Source: Desulfacinum sp. (GTDB lineage: Bacteria; Desulfobacterota; Syntrophobacteria; Syntrophobacterales; DSM-9756). Taken from it: a stretch of DNA of 64,000 bases. Each line of letters begins with the position of its first letter. Positions within the stretch are counted from its first letter, which is position 1. Positions 38,008 to 48,344 of the stretch are shown one piece after another. The stretch lies in NCBI GenBank assembly GCA_014359885.1, contig JACIYN010000017.1, positions 97,001-161,000 on the forward strand, written 5' to 3'. A program made the position numbers and the translations under genes. The notes below the pieces were generated by a model. That model ran no database searches. It saw nothing but the letters and a program-made list of their open reading frames with translations, and was not told the origin of the DNA.

Positions 38008-38520
38008 TTAGGCCTTTGGCGCCAGGATCATGACCATGTTGCGCCCTTCCATCTTGGGCGGCATCTCCACGACCGCTTCGTCCTGGAGCTCATCGAGGAT
38101 CTTCTGGAGCACCATGGCCCCGCGCTCCTTGAAGGCGATCTCCCGGCCGCGGAAGATGACCGTCACCTTGGCCTTGTCCTTCTGGGCCAAAAAGCGCCGG
38201 ATGTGACGCAACTTGGTCTGGATGTCGTGGTCATCGGTCTTGGGGCGCACCTTCACTTCCTTGACCTGGATGACCGTCTGCTTCTTCTTGGCTTCCTGAG
38301 ATCTCTTGCTCTGCAAGTACTTGAACTTCCCGTAGTCCATGATCTTGCAGACGGGAGGATCGGCATTGGGGGCCACTTCCACCAGGTCCAAGCCTTCCTC
38401 TCGGGCCGCCTCCAGCGCCTGTTGAAGGGGCATGATCCCTAGTTGGGCGCCGTCGGAACCAATGACGCGCACTTCGCGAGCCCGAATCCTCTCGTTCACG
38501 TTGCCTTCTTGCTTTTTCAG
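38008..38520 (-). CDS. infC: Translation initiation factor IF-3 (probable CTG start at 38520; GTG at 38499 alternative)
   Basis: [37 protein letters not shown] 8 nt upstream of CTG. Confidence 0.93.
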   Translation of the reverse strand: MKKQEGNVNERIRAREVRVIGSDGAQLGIMPLQQALEAAREEGLDLVEVAPNADPPVCKIMDYGKFKYLQSKRSQEAKKKQTVIQVKEVKVRPKTDDHDIQTKLRHIRRFLAQKDKAKVTVIFRGREIAFKERGAMVLQKILDELQDEAVVEMPPKMEGRNMVMILAPKA

Positions 38521-38679
38521 GGCCTTCTCCTCCTTGCTGGATGTTCTTTTTGGAATGGGTCCAAGTAAGCAGCTGCGGAACTCTATCCGCCGCCGCGGGA
38601 TGAAAGCTGTGTTCGTCTATTGGCCTCTCTGTGCGGCTCCGGTTCTTTCTCCCATGAGCCTAGCGGACCCCACAGGGGG

Positions 38680-40626
38680 TCACACGGCGCCGAGGCCGAT
38701 GCGCCCGCCGGAGCCTTCCAGGCATTCCTTTTCCACCAGCTGGACGAACTCTTCCACGGGCATGAGGTCCAGTTGCGTGCCGTCCCGGCGCCTCGGCCGC
38801 ACGCCGCCGGCCTCCACTTCCTTGTCGCCCACCACCAACATGTAGGGAACCTTCTGGAGCTGGGCCTCGCGGATCTTGAATCCCAGCTTCTCGTTTCTCT
38901 CATCGATTTCCGCCCGCACCCCGGCGTCGCGGAGTTGCCCGTACACTCTGCGCGCGAAGTCCAGCTGGCTGTCGGTGACGGTCACCACCACGGCCTGCAC
39001 GGGGGCCAGCCAGGTGGGGAACGCGCCGGCGTAATGCTCGATGAGCACCCCCATGAAGCGCTCGATGGCCCCCAGAATGACCCGGTGGAGCATCACGGGC
39101 CGATGGCGGTTGCCGTCCGGACCCACGTAGGTAAGATCGAAGCGTTCCGGCAGGGTGAAGTCGCACTGGATGGTGGCGCATTGCCACTTGCGTTCCAGGG
39201 CGTCCTTGAGCTTCACGTCGATCTTGGGACCGTAGAAGGCGCCTTCCCCTTCGCAGATGTGATAGGGAATGCCCTTGTCCTGGAGGGCGTCCATGAGCGC
39301 CCTGGTGGCCCGTTCCCAGTCTTCGTCGGTTCCGATGGACTTCTCCGGGCGGGTGCTGATTTCCATCTCGTAGTCGAAGCCGAAAAGGCCCATGACCTCA
39401 ATGACGAAATCCACGATGCCCTGGATTTCCGAATGGAGCTGTTCCGGCGTGCACAGGATGTGGGCATCGTCCTGGGTGAACTGACGGACGCGCAACAACC
39501 CGTGGAGAACGCCCGACTTCTCATGGCGGTGCACGGTGCCCAGTTCGAAAAACCGCAGGGGCAGGTCCCGGTAGCTGCGGACCTTGGACTTGTAGATGAT
39601 CATGTGCGACAGACAGTTCATGGGCTTGATGCCGTAGGACTGCCCGTCGATTTCGGTGAAGTACATGTTTTCGCGGTAGTTGTCGAAATGGCCGGATCGC
39701 TTCCACAGCTCGGTCTTGAGCAGGGTCGGCCCCATGACGATCTGGTAGCCGCGGCGGAGATGTTCCCGCTTTTCGAAGGTCTCCAGGATGTGGCGGAGCA
39801 GAGCGCCCTTGGGATGGTAGATGACCATCCCGGCTCCCACCTCGTCGGAAAAGCTGAAAAGATCCAGTTCGCGCCCCAGCTTGCGGTGATCGCGCTTTTG
39901 GGCTTCCTCCAGGAACTGCAGGTACTTCTTGAGGGCCTTGATGTCGGCGAAGGCCGTTCCGTAGATGCGCTGGAGCATGGGGTTTCGTTCGTCGCCCCGC
40001 CAGTAGGCGCCGGCCACGGAAAGGAGCTTGCACGCCTTGATGTAGCCGGTGTGGGGGATGTGGGGACCCCGGCAAAGGTCCACAAAGTCTCCCTGGCGAT
40101 AGATGGAGATGGTGGGCTCTTCCAGTTCTTCCAGGAGCTCCACCTTGTACTTTTCGCCCTTTTGGCGAAAGAGCTCGATGGCCTCCTCCCGGGCCACCTC
40201 CTGCCGTTCAAAGGGAACCTTCGCCTGGATGATCTCCTGCATCTTGGCTTCGATCTTGGCGAGATCGGCGGGGCTGAAGGGCTGCGGCACGTCGAAATCG
40301 TAGTAGAATCCGTTTTCGATGGCCGGTCCGATGGCCACCTTGGCCTCCGGAAAGAGGCTGAGCACGGCCTGGGCCATCACATGGGAGGTGCTGTGGCGGA
40401 GGATTTCGAGCCCTTCCGGACTGTCGGCCGCCACCGGTTCCAGCACGGCGTCCTGTTCCACGGGCCGGGTGAGATCCACAAGGCGACCATTGAGTCGTGC
40501 CGCGATCCATTGGTTGCCCTTGACTCCCAGGTCCCGAAGAGCGTCCTGGACGGTTTGGCCAGCCGGCAACTCCACACTTTTGCCATCCGGCAAAGACACT
40601 CGTACGTGTTCCGATTCTTCGTGCAT
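38680..40626 (-). CDS. thrS: Threonyl-tRNA synthetase
   Basis: TGS-like N-term, [52 protein letters not shown]. Confidence 0.96.
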   Translation of the reverse strand: MHEESEHVRVSLPDGKSVELPAGQTVQDALRDLGVKGNQWIAARLNGRLVDLTRPVEQDAVLEPVAADSPEGLEILRHSTSHVMAQAVLSLFPEAKVAIGPAIENGFYYDFDVPQPFSPADLAKIEAKMQEIIQAKVPFERQEVAREEAIELFRQKGEKYKVELLEELEEPTISIYRQGDFVDLCRGPHIPHTGYIKACKLLSVAGAYWRGDERNPMLQRIYGTAFADIKALKKYLQFLEEAQKRDHRKLGRELDLFSFSDEVGAGMVIYHPKGALLRHILETFEKREHLRRGYQIVMGPTLLKTELWKRSGHFDNYRENMYFTEIDGQSYGIKPMNCLSHMIIYKSKVRSYRDLPLRFFELGTVHRHEKSGVLHGLLRVRQFTQDDAHILCTPEQLHSEIQGIVDFVIEVMGLFGFDYEMEISTRPEKSIGTDEDWERATRALMDALQDKGIPYHICEGEGAFYGPKIDVKLKDALERKWQCATIQCDFTLPERFDLTYVGPDGNRHRPVMLHRVILGAIERFMGVLIEHYAGAFPTWLAPVQAVVVTVTDSQLDFARRVYGQLRDAGVRAEIDERNEKLGFKIREAQLQKVPYMLVVGDKEVEAGGVRPRRRDGTQLDLMPVEEFVQLVEKECLEGSGGRIGLGAV

Positions 40627-40683
40627 TCCCTGTTCATCCCCTTTCTTGGCATCCGCCGGCGGGCCCCCTTGCGGCTCCGGCGA

Positions 40684-40726
40684 AACAAAAAGAGCATCAG
40701 CCGCCGCAAGACGGGACTGATGCTCT
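40684..40726 (-). terminator. Intrinsic terminator/attenuator between tRNA-Val and thrS
   Basis: Minus strand AGAGCATCAG-16nt-CTGATGCTCT followed by TTTTTGTTT. Confidence 0.75.
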
Positions 40727-40853
40727 GTGATGTTCAATCGGCTTGCGCGCTGGATTGTGATACGCGTGCTGGTTTGCGCTTCACCCGATGGCCTTGCGTA
40801 TCTGTGTCGGTGTGCGTCTCGGATTCCGTGACCCGTTCCCCCTTCGAAAGGGG

Positions 40854-40928
40854 TGGTAGGCACGGGCGGGATTGAACCGCCGACTTCTACCGCGTCAAGG
40901 TAGCGCTCTCCCACTGAGCTACGTGCCT
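40854..40928 (-). tRNA. tRNA-Val(GAC), CCA encoded
   Basis: AGGCACG TA GCTC..GAGC G CTACC TTGACGC GGTAG AAGTC GGCGG TTCAATC CCGCC CGTGCCT A CCA. Confidence 0.95.
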
Positions 40929-40985
40929 ACAAAGTTGGTCTCCCTATAGCGAAACAGCCCGAGGGTGTCAAGGAAAATGCAAGCC

Positions 40986-41534
40986 TCAGGCGGTGCCGCC
41001 GCTCGTGTCCCCCTCCCAGAGGCGGAAGGCGATGAGGATGTAGTGGATGCCGCTGGTGATGGTCAGAAGTCCCGTGACCACGTAAAGGCTCTGCTTGGCC
41101 CAGATGGGAAGCGTCAGCAGGGGCGTGGCCAGGGTTGCCAGCACGGTGACGATTTGGGACAAGGTCGTGAATTTGCTCACCCAACTGGGGCGGATCTCCA
41201 CCCGCACCTGAAAGAACATGAGCGTCATGACGCCGATGACGATGAGGGCGTCCCGGCTGACGGCGATCACCACCAGGGAGGTGGGAAGGAGCTTGAGACG
41301 GCCCAGGAGAATGAAACTGCTCACCAGGAGGATCTTGTCGGCCAGTGGATCCAGGTAGGCCCCGAGTCGGCTCTTTTGGTGAAAGACCCGGGCGATGAAG
41401 CCGTCCAGTCCGTCGGTGATCCCGGCCAAGAAGAAGACGAGAAGCGCTTCCGTGAGCCGGGATCCCAGCAGGAGCCACACCAGGAGCGGGGTGAGCAAGA
41501 TCCGGATAAGCGTCAGGAGGTTGGGAACGGTCAT
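40986..41534 (-). CDS. pgsA: CDP-alcohol phosphatidyltransferase (PgsA-like)
   Basis: DGLDGFIARVFHQKSRLGAYLDPLADK. Confidence 0.9.
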   Translation of the reverse strand: MTVPNLLTLIRILLTPLLVWLLLGSRLTEALLVFFLAGITDGLDGFIARVFHQKSRLGAYLDPLADKILLVSSFILLGRLKLLPTSLVVIAVSRDALIVIGVMTLMFFQVRVEIRPSWVSKFTTLSQIVTVLATLATPLLTLPIWAKQSLYVVTGLLTITSGIHYILIAFRLWEGDTSGGTA

Positions 41535-42811
41535 GGCTTCGAGGGCGTCTCCTCGGCTGCGTCAGCGGTGGATTCCGGTGCAGGAAGGAGGATAAAGCCC
41601 AGGCGCCGGCCCACGGGGTCGTATTCCTTGAGACGAAGGATTTGGCGGGGGCCCACGCGGGTTCCGTCCGCAGCGGCCGCCTGCCCGGCTGCATCCGAAT
41701 CCAGGTCTACGGTGAGAGAGCGTGGCTGGAAGGTCATGGAGGCCGCCTGCAGGCCCGGACCGGAATCGGCCAATAAAGCTTGCAGGTTCAACCAGGCGGC
41801 GTAGGGGTGGTCACCCGTGATGGTGATCTGCCAGAGTCCCGGTGCCGGCCCTCCCGCCGGGGGTGAAGGGGCAGCCTCCGTGGTGGCAGGCCGGAGCACC
41901 TGGTCCAGGGAGGGAACCAGAAGAGCCGCCAACTGTAGGGCGGCCTCCTGGCGGCTCCCTTGGGCCGGCGCCCGCTGTTCCACGATTCCCAGGGTGATCC
42001 CATCCGGTACGGCGTAGACGGTGCACCGGGCCACGTAGGCATCTCCTTCCCGGGCTGCGGTCCCCACGATGGCGTAGCGCCTTCCTTCCCGGCGCGCTTC
42101 GTCCAGGACGGCCTGGACCCTTTGGGGGGCAGAGGGGTCGGAGATCCGGCCTGAATCCAGGGTGGGATATCCCATGGTCCAGAGATAGTCCGAGGCTTCG
42201 TCCCGGACCATGGGGGCTAGAACCACTGCAGCTGACGTGTCCGGCTGCGGGATCACCCAGTGGCCTTCCCAGTTTTCCGCCACCGCCCACAGGACGTCCT
42301 TGACGGTGGTGGGCATCGGCGCACCCTGCGTCCCTCCGGTTTCGGTCACAGGCCCCGCCGCCGGCCCCGCAGAAGCCTCCGGTTCCGGAGGCGTCCCCTG
42401 CGGCAGCCAGGGTTTCAAGTCCTCCGTCAATGCCTTCATGTCGATGGAAACGGATCCCTGCAGACGGTACAAAGGATCTTCGGGCGTCTCGGATACGATC
42501 TGGTAGCTGGGGACGTAGCGGTCGGGAGATGCCAGGATGTTCGTTTCCAGCTCACTTCGATGGCGGGCGATCCCACCGGCGTCGAGAACGGTGCCCACGG
42601 CTTGGAGCACCGCCTGGCGCAGGAGATCCTCCAGCGCCTTCTGGCGGGACTGGGCCGGGTTCGCCGGGTCGTACGGGGCGACACCCTGGGCCCAAAAGGA
42701 TTGTGGAGCGTCCTGCGCCACGGCCGCCGGCGCACCTGAGATAGCAAGGCACAAGGCAAGGACCATGAGCAGATATCGTCGAAGGTCGAAGTCCAGGCGA
42801 TCCCTATCCAT
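41531..42811 (-). CDS. Exported hypothetical protein (N-terminus weakly FlgT/LPP20-like)
   Basis: Signal peptide; ARSRQKALEDLLRQAV-like N-terminal segment; ATGA overlap with pgsA. Confidence 0.5.
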   Translation of the reverse strand: MDRDRLDFDLRRYLLMVLALCLAISGAPAAVAQDAPQSFWAQGVAPYDPANPAQSRQKALEDLLRQAVLQAVGTVLDAGGIARHRSELETNILASPDRYVPSYQIVSETPEDPLYRLQGSVSIDMKALTEDLKPWLPQGTPPEPEASAGPAAGPVTETGGTQGAPMPTTVKDVLWAVAENWEGHWVIPQPDTSAAVVLAPMVRDEASDYLWTMGYPTLDSGRISDPSAPQRVQAVLDEARREGRRYAIVGTAAREGDAYVARCTVYAVPDGITLGIVEQRAPAQGSRQEAALQLAALLVPSLDQVLRPATTEAAPSPPAGGPAPGLWQITITGDHPYAAWLNLQALLADSGPGLQAASMTFQPRSLTVDLDSDAAGQAAAADGTRVGPRQILRLKEYDPVGRRLGFILLPAPESTADAAEETPSKP

Positions 42812-42928
42812 CCTTCACCACTCCCATCCGAGACGCAATCCAACTTTTCCTTCTTTTCGCAGATTCCACTTGCTATCATAGGTCGTCAGCGCGGCCAAAG
42901 CCAAAAGTTTCCCCGGGAGAAAGAACGG

Positions 42929-43171
42929 ATGGTTCCCCGTCATTGCGTCATCTATGAGGTGGTGCTGAATCCCGCCTCCATCCACCTGCTGACATCCATC
43001 GTCGAAGCCTACGAAGGGGTGGGCACGGTGACCACTTTGGACCGGCGATTGGCCTTGGTGCATATCCGCACGGCGCCCGGTTGTGAGGACGTGGTGCGGG
43101 CCGTTGTGGAAGCAGAAAGGCTTCGGCTGGGCATCCGCTCCGTGCGGGAAACCAATCGTTTCGCACCTTGA
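42929..43171 (+). CDS. DUF4911-like small protein
   Basis: 80 aa, EVVLNPASIHLLTSIVEAYEGVGTVTTLD. Confidence 0.6.
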   Translation: MVPRHCVIYEVVLNPASIHLLTSIVEAYEGVGTVTTLDRRLALVHIRTAPGCEDVVRAVVEAERLRLGIRSVRETNRFAP

Positions 43172-43220
43172 AATGCGCCGGGCCATTGGATATGGAAACG
43201 GGTGAACGAGCGAGGAGACC

Positions 43221-43985
43221 ATGGACTACCAAGCGGAAGCCGGCTACCGGGTGGAGGCCCGGACGTATCAGGAAGGGGAACTGATCCTGTCGGAAAAGGA
43301 TCCCCTGGATGCCTTTTTCGTGGTGCTTTCCGGGCGTGTGAAGGTCTTCCACAAAGGGCGCAAGATCCGGGTGCTGGGCGAGCAGGATGTATTCGGACTG
43401 GAGGGTGTGCTGGGAAAGCGGACGTCGGCCTTCGACGTGCGAGCTTCCGAACCCTGCCGGGTCATGGTCTATGAATACGAAGCGTTGGATGACTTCTTCG
43501 AGAACGATCCCCGCCGGGCTCGGTCCCTTCTCAACTCCGTATTGAAGCAGCTCCTGGAAACCACGCTGGCGCTCCAGGGGGAAGAGGTGGTGGTGCTCCC
43601 CCAGGACATGGAGGTCCGCTACTATGACGAAGGGGAGGTGGTGGTTCGGGAGGGGGATTCCAGCAAGGAATTTTACCGCCTGGTGTCCAGTGACGCCGGT
43701 CTTCTGGTGACCCGCTCGGGCCGGGAGATCGGGCGGATCGAGCTTCCGGGCGAGTTTTTCGGCGAGATGGCCTGCGTGCTGGGCGGCAAGCGGCAGGCCA
43801 CGGTGACCAGCATCGGCCGGAGCGTGATCCAGGTCTTCAACGGATCCATGATGGAACAGATCCTCACGGAAAACCCCCAACTGGCCGTGAAGCTGATCCG
43901 CACCCTGGCCGGCCGGTTGATCCGGGCCAATGTTCAACTGACGGAAGGAGACTTACGGACGTACCAATGGAAGGACTTTGTGTAG
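43221..43985 (+). CDS. Protein with two cyclic nucleotide-binding-like domains, no HTH seen
   Basis: EGELILSEKDPLDAFFVVLSGRVKVF and GEFFGEMACVLGGKRQATVTS. Confidence 0.8.
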   Translation: MDYQAEAGYRVEARTYQEGELILSEKDPLDAFFVVLSGRVKVFHKGRKIRVLGEQDVFGLEGVLGKRTSAFDVRASEPCRVMVYEYEALDDFFENDPRRARSLLNSVLKQLLETTLALQGEEVVVLPQDMEVRYYDEGEVVVREGDSSKEFYRLVSSDAGLLVTRSGREIGRIELPGEFFGEMACVLGGKRQATVTSIGRSVIQVFNGSMMEQILTENPQLAVKLIRTLAGRLIRANVQLTEGDLRTYQWKDFV

Positions 43986-45340
43986 AAAAAGGGCAGCGTT
44001 CCCGGACCCTCTCCGTGTACGTGCACACCTTCGGCTGCCAGATGAACGAATACGACTCCCTGCGCGTGGAGCGGATGCTTGCTCAGGAAGGCTACGAGGG
44101 CACCGATGACCCGGCGTCGGCGGATGTGATCTTCATCAATACCTGCTCGGTGCGGGAGAAGGCGGAGCAAAAGGTTTTTTCGCTCTTGGGCCGTCTTCGC
44201 CGCCTCAAGAACAAGAATCCCCGCTTGAAGATCGTGGTGGCGGGCTGCGTGGCCCAGCAACTGGGCGACGCGCTTCTGGCCCGGTTCCCTCATGTGGACA
44301 TCGTGCTGGGAACACGGGCCATCGGAGCTCTTCCGCGCCTGTTGCGCCGAAGCACGGAGGAGGACGCCCGCGCGGCCCATCTGCCCGAGCACGACGAAGA
44401 AGGCTGGAAGGAGCTCTTTCACCAGGACCATCCCTGGGAAAGCCCGGTGGTGGCCCCGGTGACCATCATGCAGGGCTGCGACAACTTCTGCACCTACTGC
44501 ATCGTTCCCTACGTGCGGGGGCGGGAGCGAAGTCGGCCCGCGGACGAGATCCTCCGTGAAATCCACATCATCACACGGAAGGGCACCCGGGAGGTGTTGC
44601 TGCTGGGACAAAACGTCAATTCCTACGGGAAGGGGCTGGCTGACGGCATGAACTTCGCCCGGCTGCTCCGGCGCATCGAAGAGGAAACCGATCTGGTGCG
44701 CATCCGCTTCACCACTTCCCATCCCAAGGATCTCAACGACGAACTCATCGAATGCTTTGCCCGTTTGAAAAAGCTGTGCCGGCACATCCACCTACCCTTC
44801 CAGGCCGGTTCCGACCGTATTTTGGCCCGCATGAACCGACACTACACGGCCGCCGATTACCTGGACAAGGTGGCCCGGCTGCGCTCGGCCTGCCCGGATA
44901 TGGGGATTTCGGCCGACGTGATGGTGGGCTTTCCCGGCGAGACGGAAGAGGACTTTCAGGCCACCCTGGAGCTGATCGAAACCGTTCGGTTCGACTCCCT
45001 CTTCTCCTTTCGCTATTCGGATCGCCCCTTCGCCAAGTCCGGCGCCTTTCCGGGCAAGGTGCCGGAAGAGGTCAAGGCCCGCCGTCTCACGGAACTGCAG
45101 GCGCTTCAGGCGGCCATCACCTTGGAGAAAAACCGCCGGGAGGTGGGCCGGACCCGGGAGGTGCTGGTGGAGTCGGAGAGCAAGGCGGGCAACGGGCAGA
45201 TGACCGGAAGGACGTCCCAGAACCGCATCGTCAATTTCCCCGGGTCCCCAGAGCTGGTGGGGACACTGGTGCCCGTGAGGATTCGGGAGGCCTACTCCCA
45301 TTCCCTCAAAGGGGAACTGGCGGACGGGGGCGCCTGCTGA
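43967..45340 (+). CDS. miaB: tRNA-2-methylthio-N6-dimethylallyladenosine synthase
   Basis: VYVHTFGCQMNEYDS, GCDNFCTYCIVPYVRGRERSR radical SAM motif, C-terminal TRAM. Confidence 0.95.
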   Translation: MEGLCVEKGQRSRTLSVYVHTFGCQMNEYDSLRVERMLAQEGYEGTDDPASADVIFINTCSVREKAEQKVFSLLGRLRRLKNKNPRLKIVVAGCVAQQLGDALLARFPHVDIVLGTRAIGALPRLLRRSTEEDARAAHLPEHDEEGWKELFHQDHPWESPVVAPVTIMQGCDNFCTYCIVPYVRGRERSRPADEILREIHIITRKGTREVLLLGQNVNSYGKGLADGMNFARLLRRIEEETDLVRIRFTTSHPKDLNDELIECFARLKKLCRHIHLPFQAGSDRILARMNRHYTAADYLDKVARLRSACPDMGISADVMVGFPGETEEDFQATLELIETVRFDSLFSFRYSDRPFAKSGAFPGKVPEEVKARRLTELQALQAAITLEKNRREVGRTREVLVESESKAGNGQMTGRTSQNRIVNFPGSPELVGTLVPVRIREAYSHSLKGELADGGAC

Positions 45341-45414
45341 TGACCCTCCGGGAGCTGTGGCCTTGCCCGAAAACGGGCTTCCGTCTGAAACCGGTGAGGA
45401 TCCTGACCTCCTTC

Positions 45415-45537
45415 GTAGCCCCGGGGCTTCAGCCCCGGGAAAAAGGGGCCATCGGAACCCTCTGAACTGACGGGCAATACCCGATGGTCCGCCCGACATC
45501 CGGGGATTCCTCCGCATCCCTGAAGGGCTGCGCTACG
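45415..45537 (+). repeat. Composite GTAG/CTAC hairpin module (B-C module)
   Basis: gtagccccggggcttcagccccggg ... ggccatcgg...ccgatggtcc ... cgcatccctgaagggctgcgctac. Confidence 0.85.
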
Positions 45538-45623
45538 AGAAAGGCGGTGACCTCCGGCCTTTTCAGACAAGCTCCATGGCCTTGGGAAATTCCGCCTCAA
45601 AGGATCATCCGTCCGGAATCGGT

Positions 45624-45651
45624 GTAGGGGCGGTTCGCGAACCGCCCCTAC
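45624..45651. repeat. 28-bp perfect palindrome GTAGGGGCGGTTCGCGAACCGCCCCTAC (family A)
   Basis: Read directly. Confidence 0.95.
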
Positions 45652-45807
45652 AGGGGGCCCGCCATCGACTGGAATGTTCGTTCCCGCGGAACCTTATGCA
45701 AACACGCTTCCGGGCTGGGTCCGGCCGAGCTCCGGACCGGAACGTACCTGAAGAGAGTCGGGGGATGGGAGCGGCCGCATCGCTCACCCCGGCCATAAGG
45801 AGACGTT

Positions 45808-46308
45808 ATGTATCGACGCATGCAAGTGGCCGGCTTGGTGATGGATCCCCAGAGCAACACGCCCATCGTCATCCTGAACGACCCCGAAGGGGATGAGCAC
45901 CTTCCCATCTGGATCGGTCTCTTGGAGGCCACTTCCATCGCCACGGAACTGGAAAAGATCAAATTCCCGCGTCCCATGACCCACGATCTTTTCAAGAGCG
46001 TTCTCGACCATCTCGACGTGGTGGTGGAAAAGATCGAAGTCTGCGACCTTCGGGATAACACCTACTATGCCCTGATCCACCTGCGCACCTCCAGCGGAGT
46101 GAGTACCATCGACTCCAGGCCCAGTGACGCCATCGCCATCGCGTTGCGCACCGACGCGCCCATCTTCGTCAAAGAAGATGTGCTCCGAAGGTCCCAGAAG
46201 ATGCCGGAAGACAAGGATCATCCGGTGTTCCGCCGGGAGGACAAGGAAAACCTGGACGAGCTTCTCGAAAAATTGGACCCGGAAGACTTCGGCAAGTACA
46301 AGATGTGA
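45808..46308 (+). CDS. Bifunctional nuclease family protein (DUF151/BFN)
   Basis: MQVAGLVMDPQSNTPIVILNDPEGDEHLPIWIGLLEATSIA, RPSDAIAIALR. Confidence 0.88.
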   Translation: MYRRMQVAGLVMDPQSNTPIVILNDPEGDEHLPIWIGLLEATSIATELEKIKFPRPMTHDLFKSVLDHLDVVVEKIEVCDLRDNTYYALIHLRTSSGVSTIDSRPSDAIAIALRTDAPIFVKEDVLRRSQKMPEDKDHPVFRREDKENLDELLEKLDPEDFGKYKM

Positions 46309-46314
46309 GAGGGA

Positions 46315-48066
46315 GTGGCGGACGGCATGCTGGACTTGGCAGCGTTGTCGCAGTGGATCCGGGTGGCACGTGGGCTGGAGCCCGCCGACCTTTGCCTGAA
46401 GAACGTGCGCATCGTCAATGTGTTCACCGGCGGCATCCAGGAAGGGGACCTGGCGGTCCACGGCGGCCGCTTCGTGGGCTGGGGGCATTATCGCGGCCGC
46501 CGGGAAGTGGATCTCGAAGGGGCCTATGTGGCGCCCGGCTTCATCGACGGGCACCTGCACATGGAAAGCACGCTCCTGGGCCCCCGGGCCTTTTGCCGGG
46601 CCGTGCTTCCCCGGGGCACCACGGCGGTCGTCCTGGACCCCCACGAAATCGCCAATGTGCTGGGAGGGGCCGGCATCCGCCACCTGCTGCAAGTGGCGGA
46701 GGACATGCCCGTGGACCTCTTTTTCATGCTCCCCAGCTGCGTGCCCGCCTCGCCCCTGGAAACCTCCGGGGCCGAACTCCGGGGGGCGGACCTGCACACC
46801 CTGCGATCCCATCCGCGGGTTCTGGGCCTGGCGGAAGTGATGAACTTCCCCGGGGTGCTGGCCGGCGATCCGCAGGTCCTGGAAAAGGTGGTGCTTTTCC
46901 AGGACGGGCCCATGGACGGCCATGCCCCGATGCTTTCGGGGAAAGACTTGAATGCCTATGCCGGTGCGGGCATCCGAACGGACCATGAAGCCACCAGCCT
47001 GGACGAAGCCCGGGAAAAGCTGGCCAAGGGCATGGTGCTCATGATCCGTGAGGGAAGCCAGTCCAAGGACCTGGAAGCCCTGGTGGGGGCCGTGACCGAC
47101 GCCACATGGCCCCGGTGCCTGCTGGTGAGCGATGACCGCCACCCCACGGATCTCCTGGCCCACGGGCACATGGATGCCGTGGTGAACCGCGCCGTCTCCT
47201 TGGGCCTGGACCCCGTGCGGGCCATCGCCATGGCGAGTCTCAATCCTGCGCGGCACTTCGGGCTGCGGGATCGCGGCGCCGTGGCCCCGGGATTTCGGGC
47301 CGATTTTTCTGTGAGCCCCACGCTGCATCCCTGGACGCCCGTGCGGGTTTTCAAAGACGGGGTGGAGATGGCTCGCGACGGCGCTCCGATCGACCGCGAC
47401 GGGGAGAAGACCGACTTCCCGCCCGGCCTTCCCGAAAGCCCCATGCACCTCCCGCCCTTGCGTGAGGAGGACCTGAAGGTGCGGGCGAAGGGCGGGCGCC
47501 TTCGGGCCCTGGGGGTCCGTGCCGGGACCCTCCTCACGGACCACGAAGTGGTGCAGGTTCAAAGTACGGACGGCTTCGTCCACGCCGATCCGGCGCGGGA
47601 CCTTTTGAAGGTGGCCGTCTACAACCGATATTCCCAGGAGAGTCCTCCCAAACCTGCCGTGGGCTTCGTGAGGGGCTTCGGCCTCCGGCGCGGTGCCCTG
47701 GCGAGTACGGTGGCCCACGATTCCCACAACCTGGTGGTGGTGGGAGCTTCCGATTCCGCCATGATCGCGGCCGCGCGGGCGGTGGCCGAAAGTGGGGGGG
47801 GGCTGGCGGTGGCTGATGATCAGCGCGTGCTGGCCTCCCTCCCCCTTCCCATCGCCGGGCTCATGAGTCCGCGGCCGTTGGAGGAGGTGTGTCGGGCATT
47901 GGAGGCCCTCAACCGGGCGGCGCGCTCTCTGGGATCTCCCCTGCCCCATCCCTTCATGGCGCTTTCCTTTGTGGCTCTTCCCGTCATTCCGCGCCTGAAG
48001 ATCACGGACCGAGGGCTGGTGGACGTGGAGGCATTTCGAGTGGTCCCGCTTTTCGTGGGGCACTAA
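46315..48066 (+). CDS. ade: Adenine deaminase
   Basis: APGFIDGHLHMESTLLGP, GTTAVVLDPHEIANVLG, VAHDSHNLVVVGAS. Confidence 0.93.
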   Translation: MADGMLDLAALSQWIRVARGLEPADLCLKNVRIVNVFTGGIQEGDLAVHGGRFVGWGHYRGRREVDLEGAYVAPGFIDGHLHMESTLLGPRAFCRAVLPRGTTAVVLDPHEIANVLGGAGIRHLLQVAEDMPVDLFFMLPSCVPASPLETSGAELRGADLHTLRSHPRVLGLAEVMNFPGVLAGDPQVLEKVVLFQDGPMDGHAPMLSGKDLNAYAGAGIRTDHEATSLDEAREKLAKGMVLMIREGSQSKDLEALVGAVTDATWPRCLLVSDDRHPTDLLAHGHMDAVVNRAVSLGLDPVRAIAMASLNPARHFGLRDRGAVAPGFRADFSVSPTLHPWTPVRVFKDGVEMARDGAPIDRDGEKTDFPPGLPESPMHLPPLREEDLKVRAKGGRLRALGVRAGTLLTDHEVVQVQSTDGFVHADPARDLLKVAVYNRYSQESPPKPAVGFVRGFGLRRGALASTVAHDSHNLVVVGASDSAMIAAARAVAESGGGLAVADDQRVLASLPLPIAGLMSPRPLEEVCRALEALNRAARSLGSPLPHPFMALSFVALPVIPRLKITDRGLVDVEAFRVVPLFVGH

Positions 48067-48344
48067 GCCGGAATCCGCTGCCGCTGGTAGGCTGTTCGCA
48101 AACGCCGGGGCTGAGCCCGACTCTCGGAGCGCAACCCTTCAGGGCTGCGCTAGGAATTAGGGAAGCGCATGGACCGATTGGATGGGGGGAGGCGGGGTCT
48201 ATTGCCGCCTGCTGATCACCCGGTTAGAGAGAAAGCCGAGGAAAGAGGTTGCCCACGGGCCGCGGCTCTTGCTATGAGAGCGCATGCCCATTGGGTGGAA
48301 ACGAAACAACGGCTGATGCCAAGCAAGCGCAGAGGAGGCCCGTT

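Noticed and set aside
38620-40875. 751-aa ORF antisense to thrS, including the tRNA-proximal region
   Set aside because: Shadow ORF of thrS
45784-48063. 759-aa ORF antisense to BFN and adenine deaminase genes
   Set aside because: Shadow ORF spanning two confirmed genes
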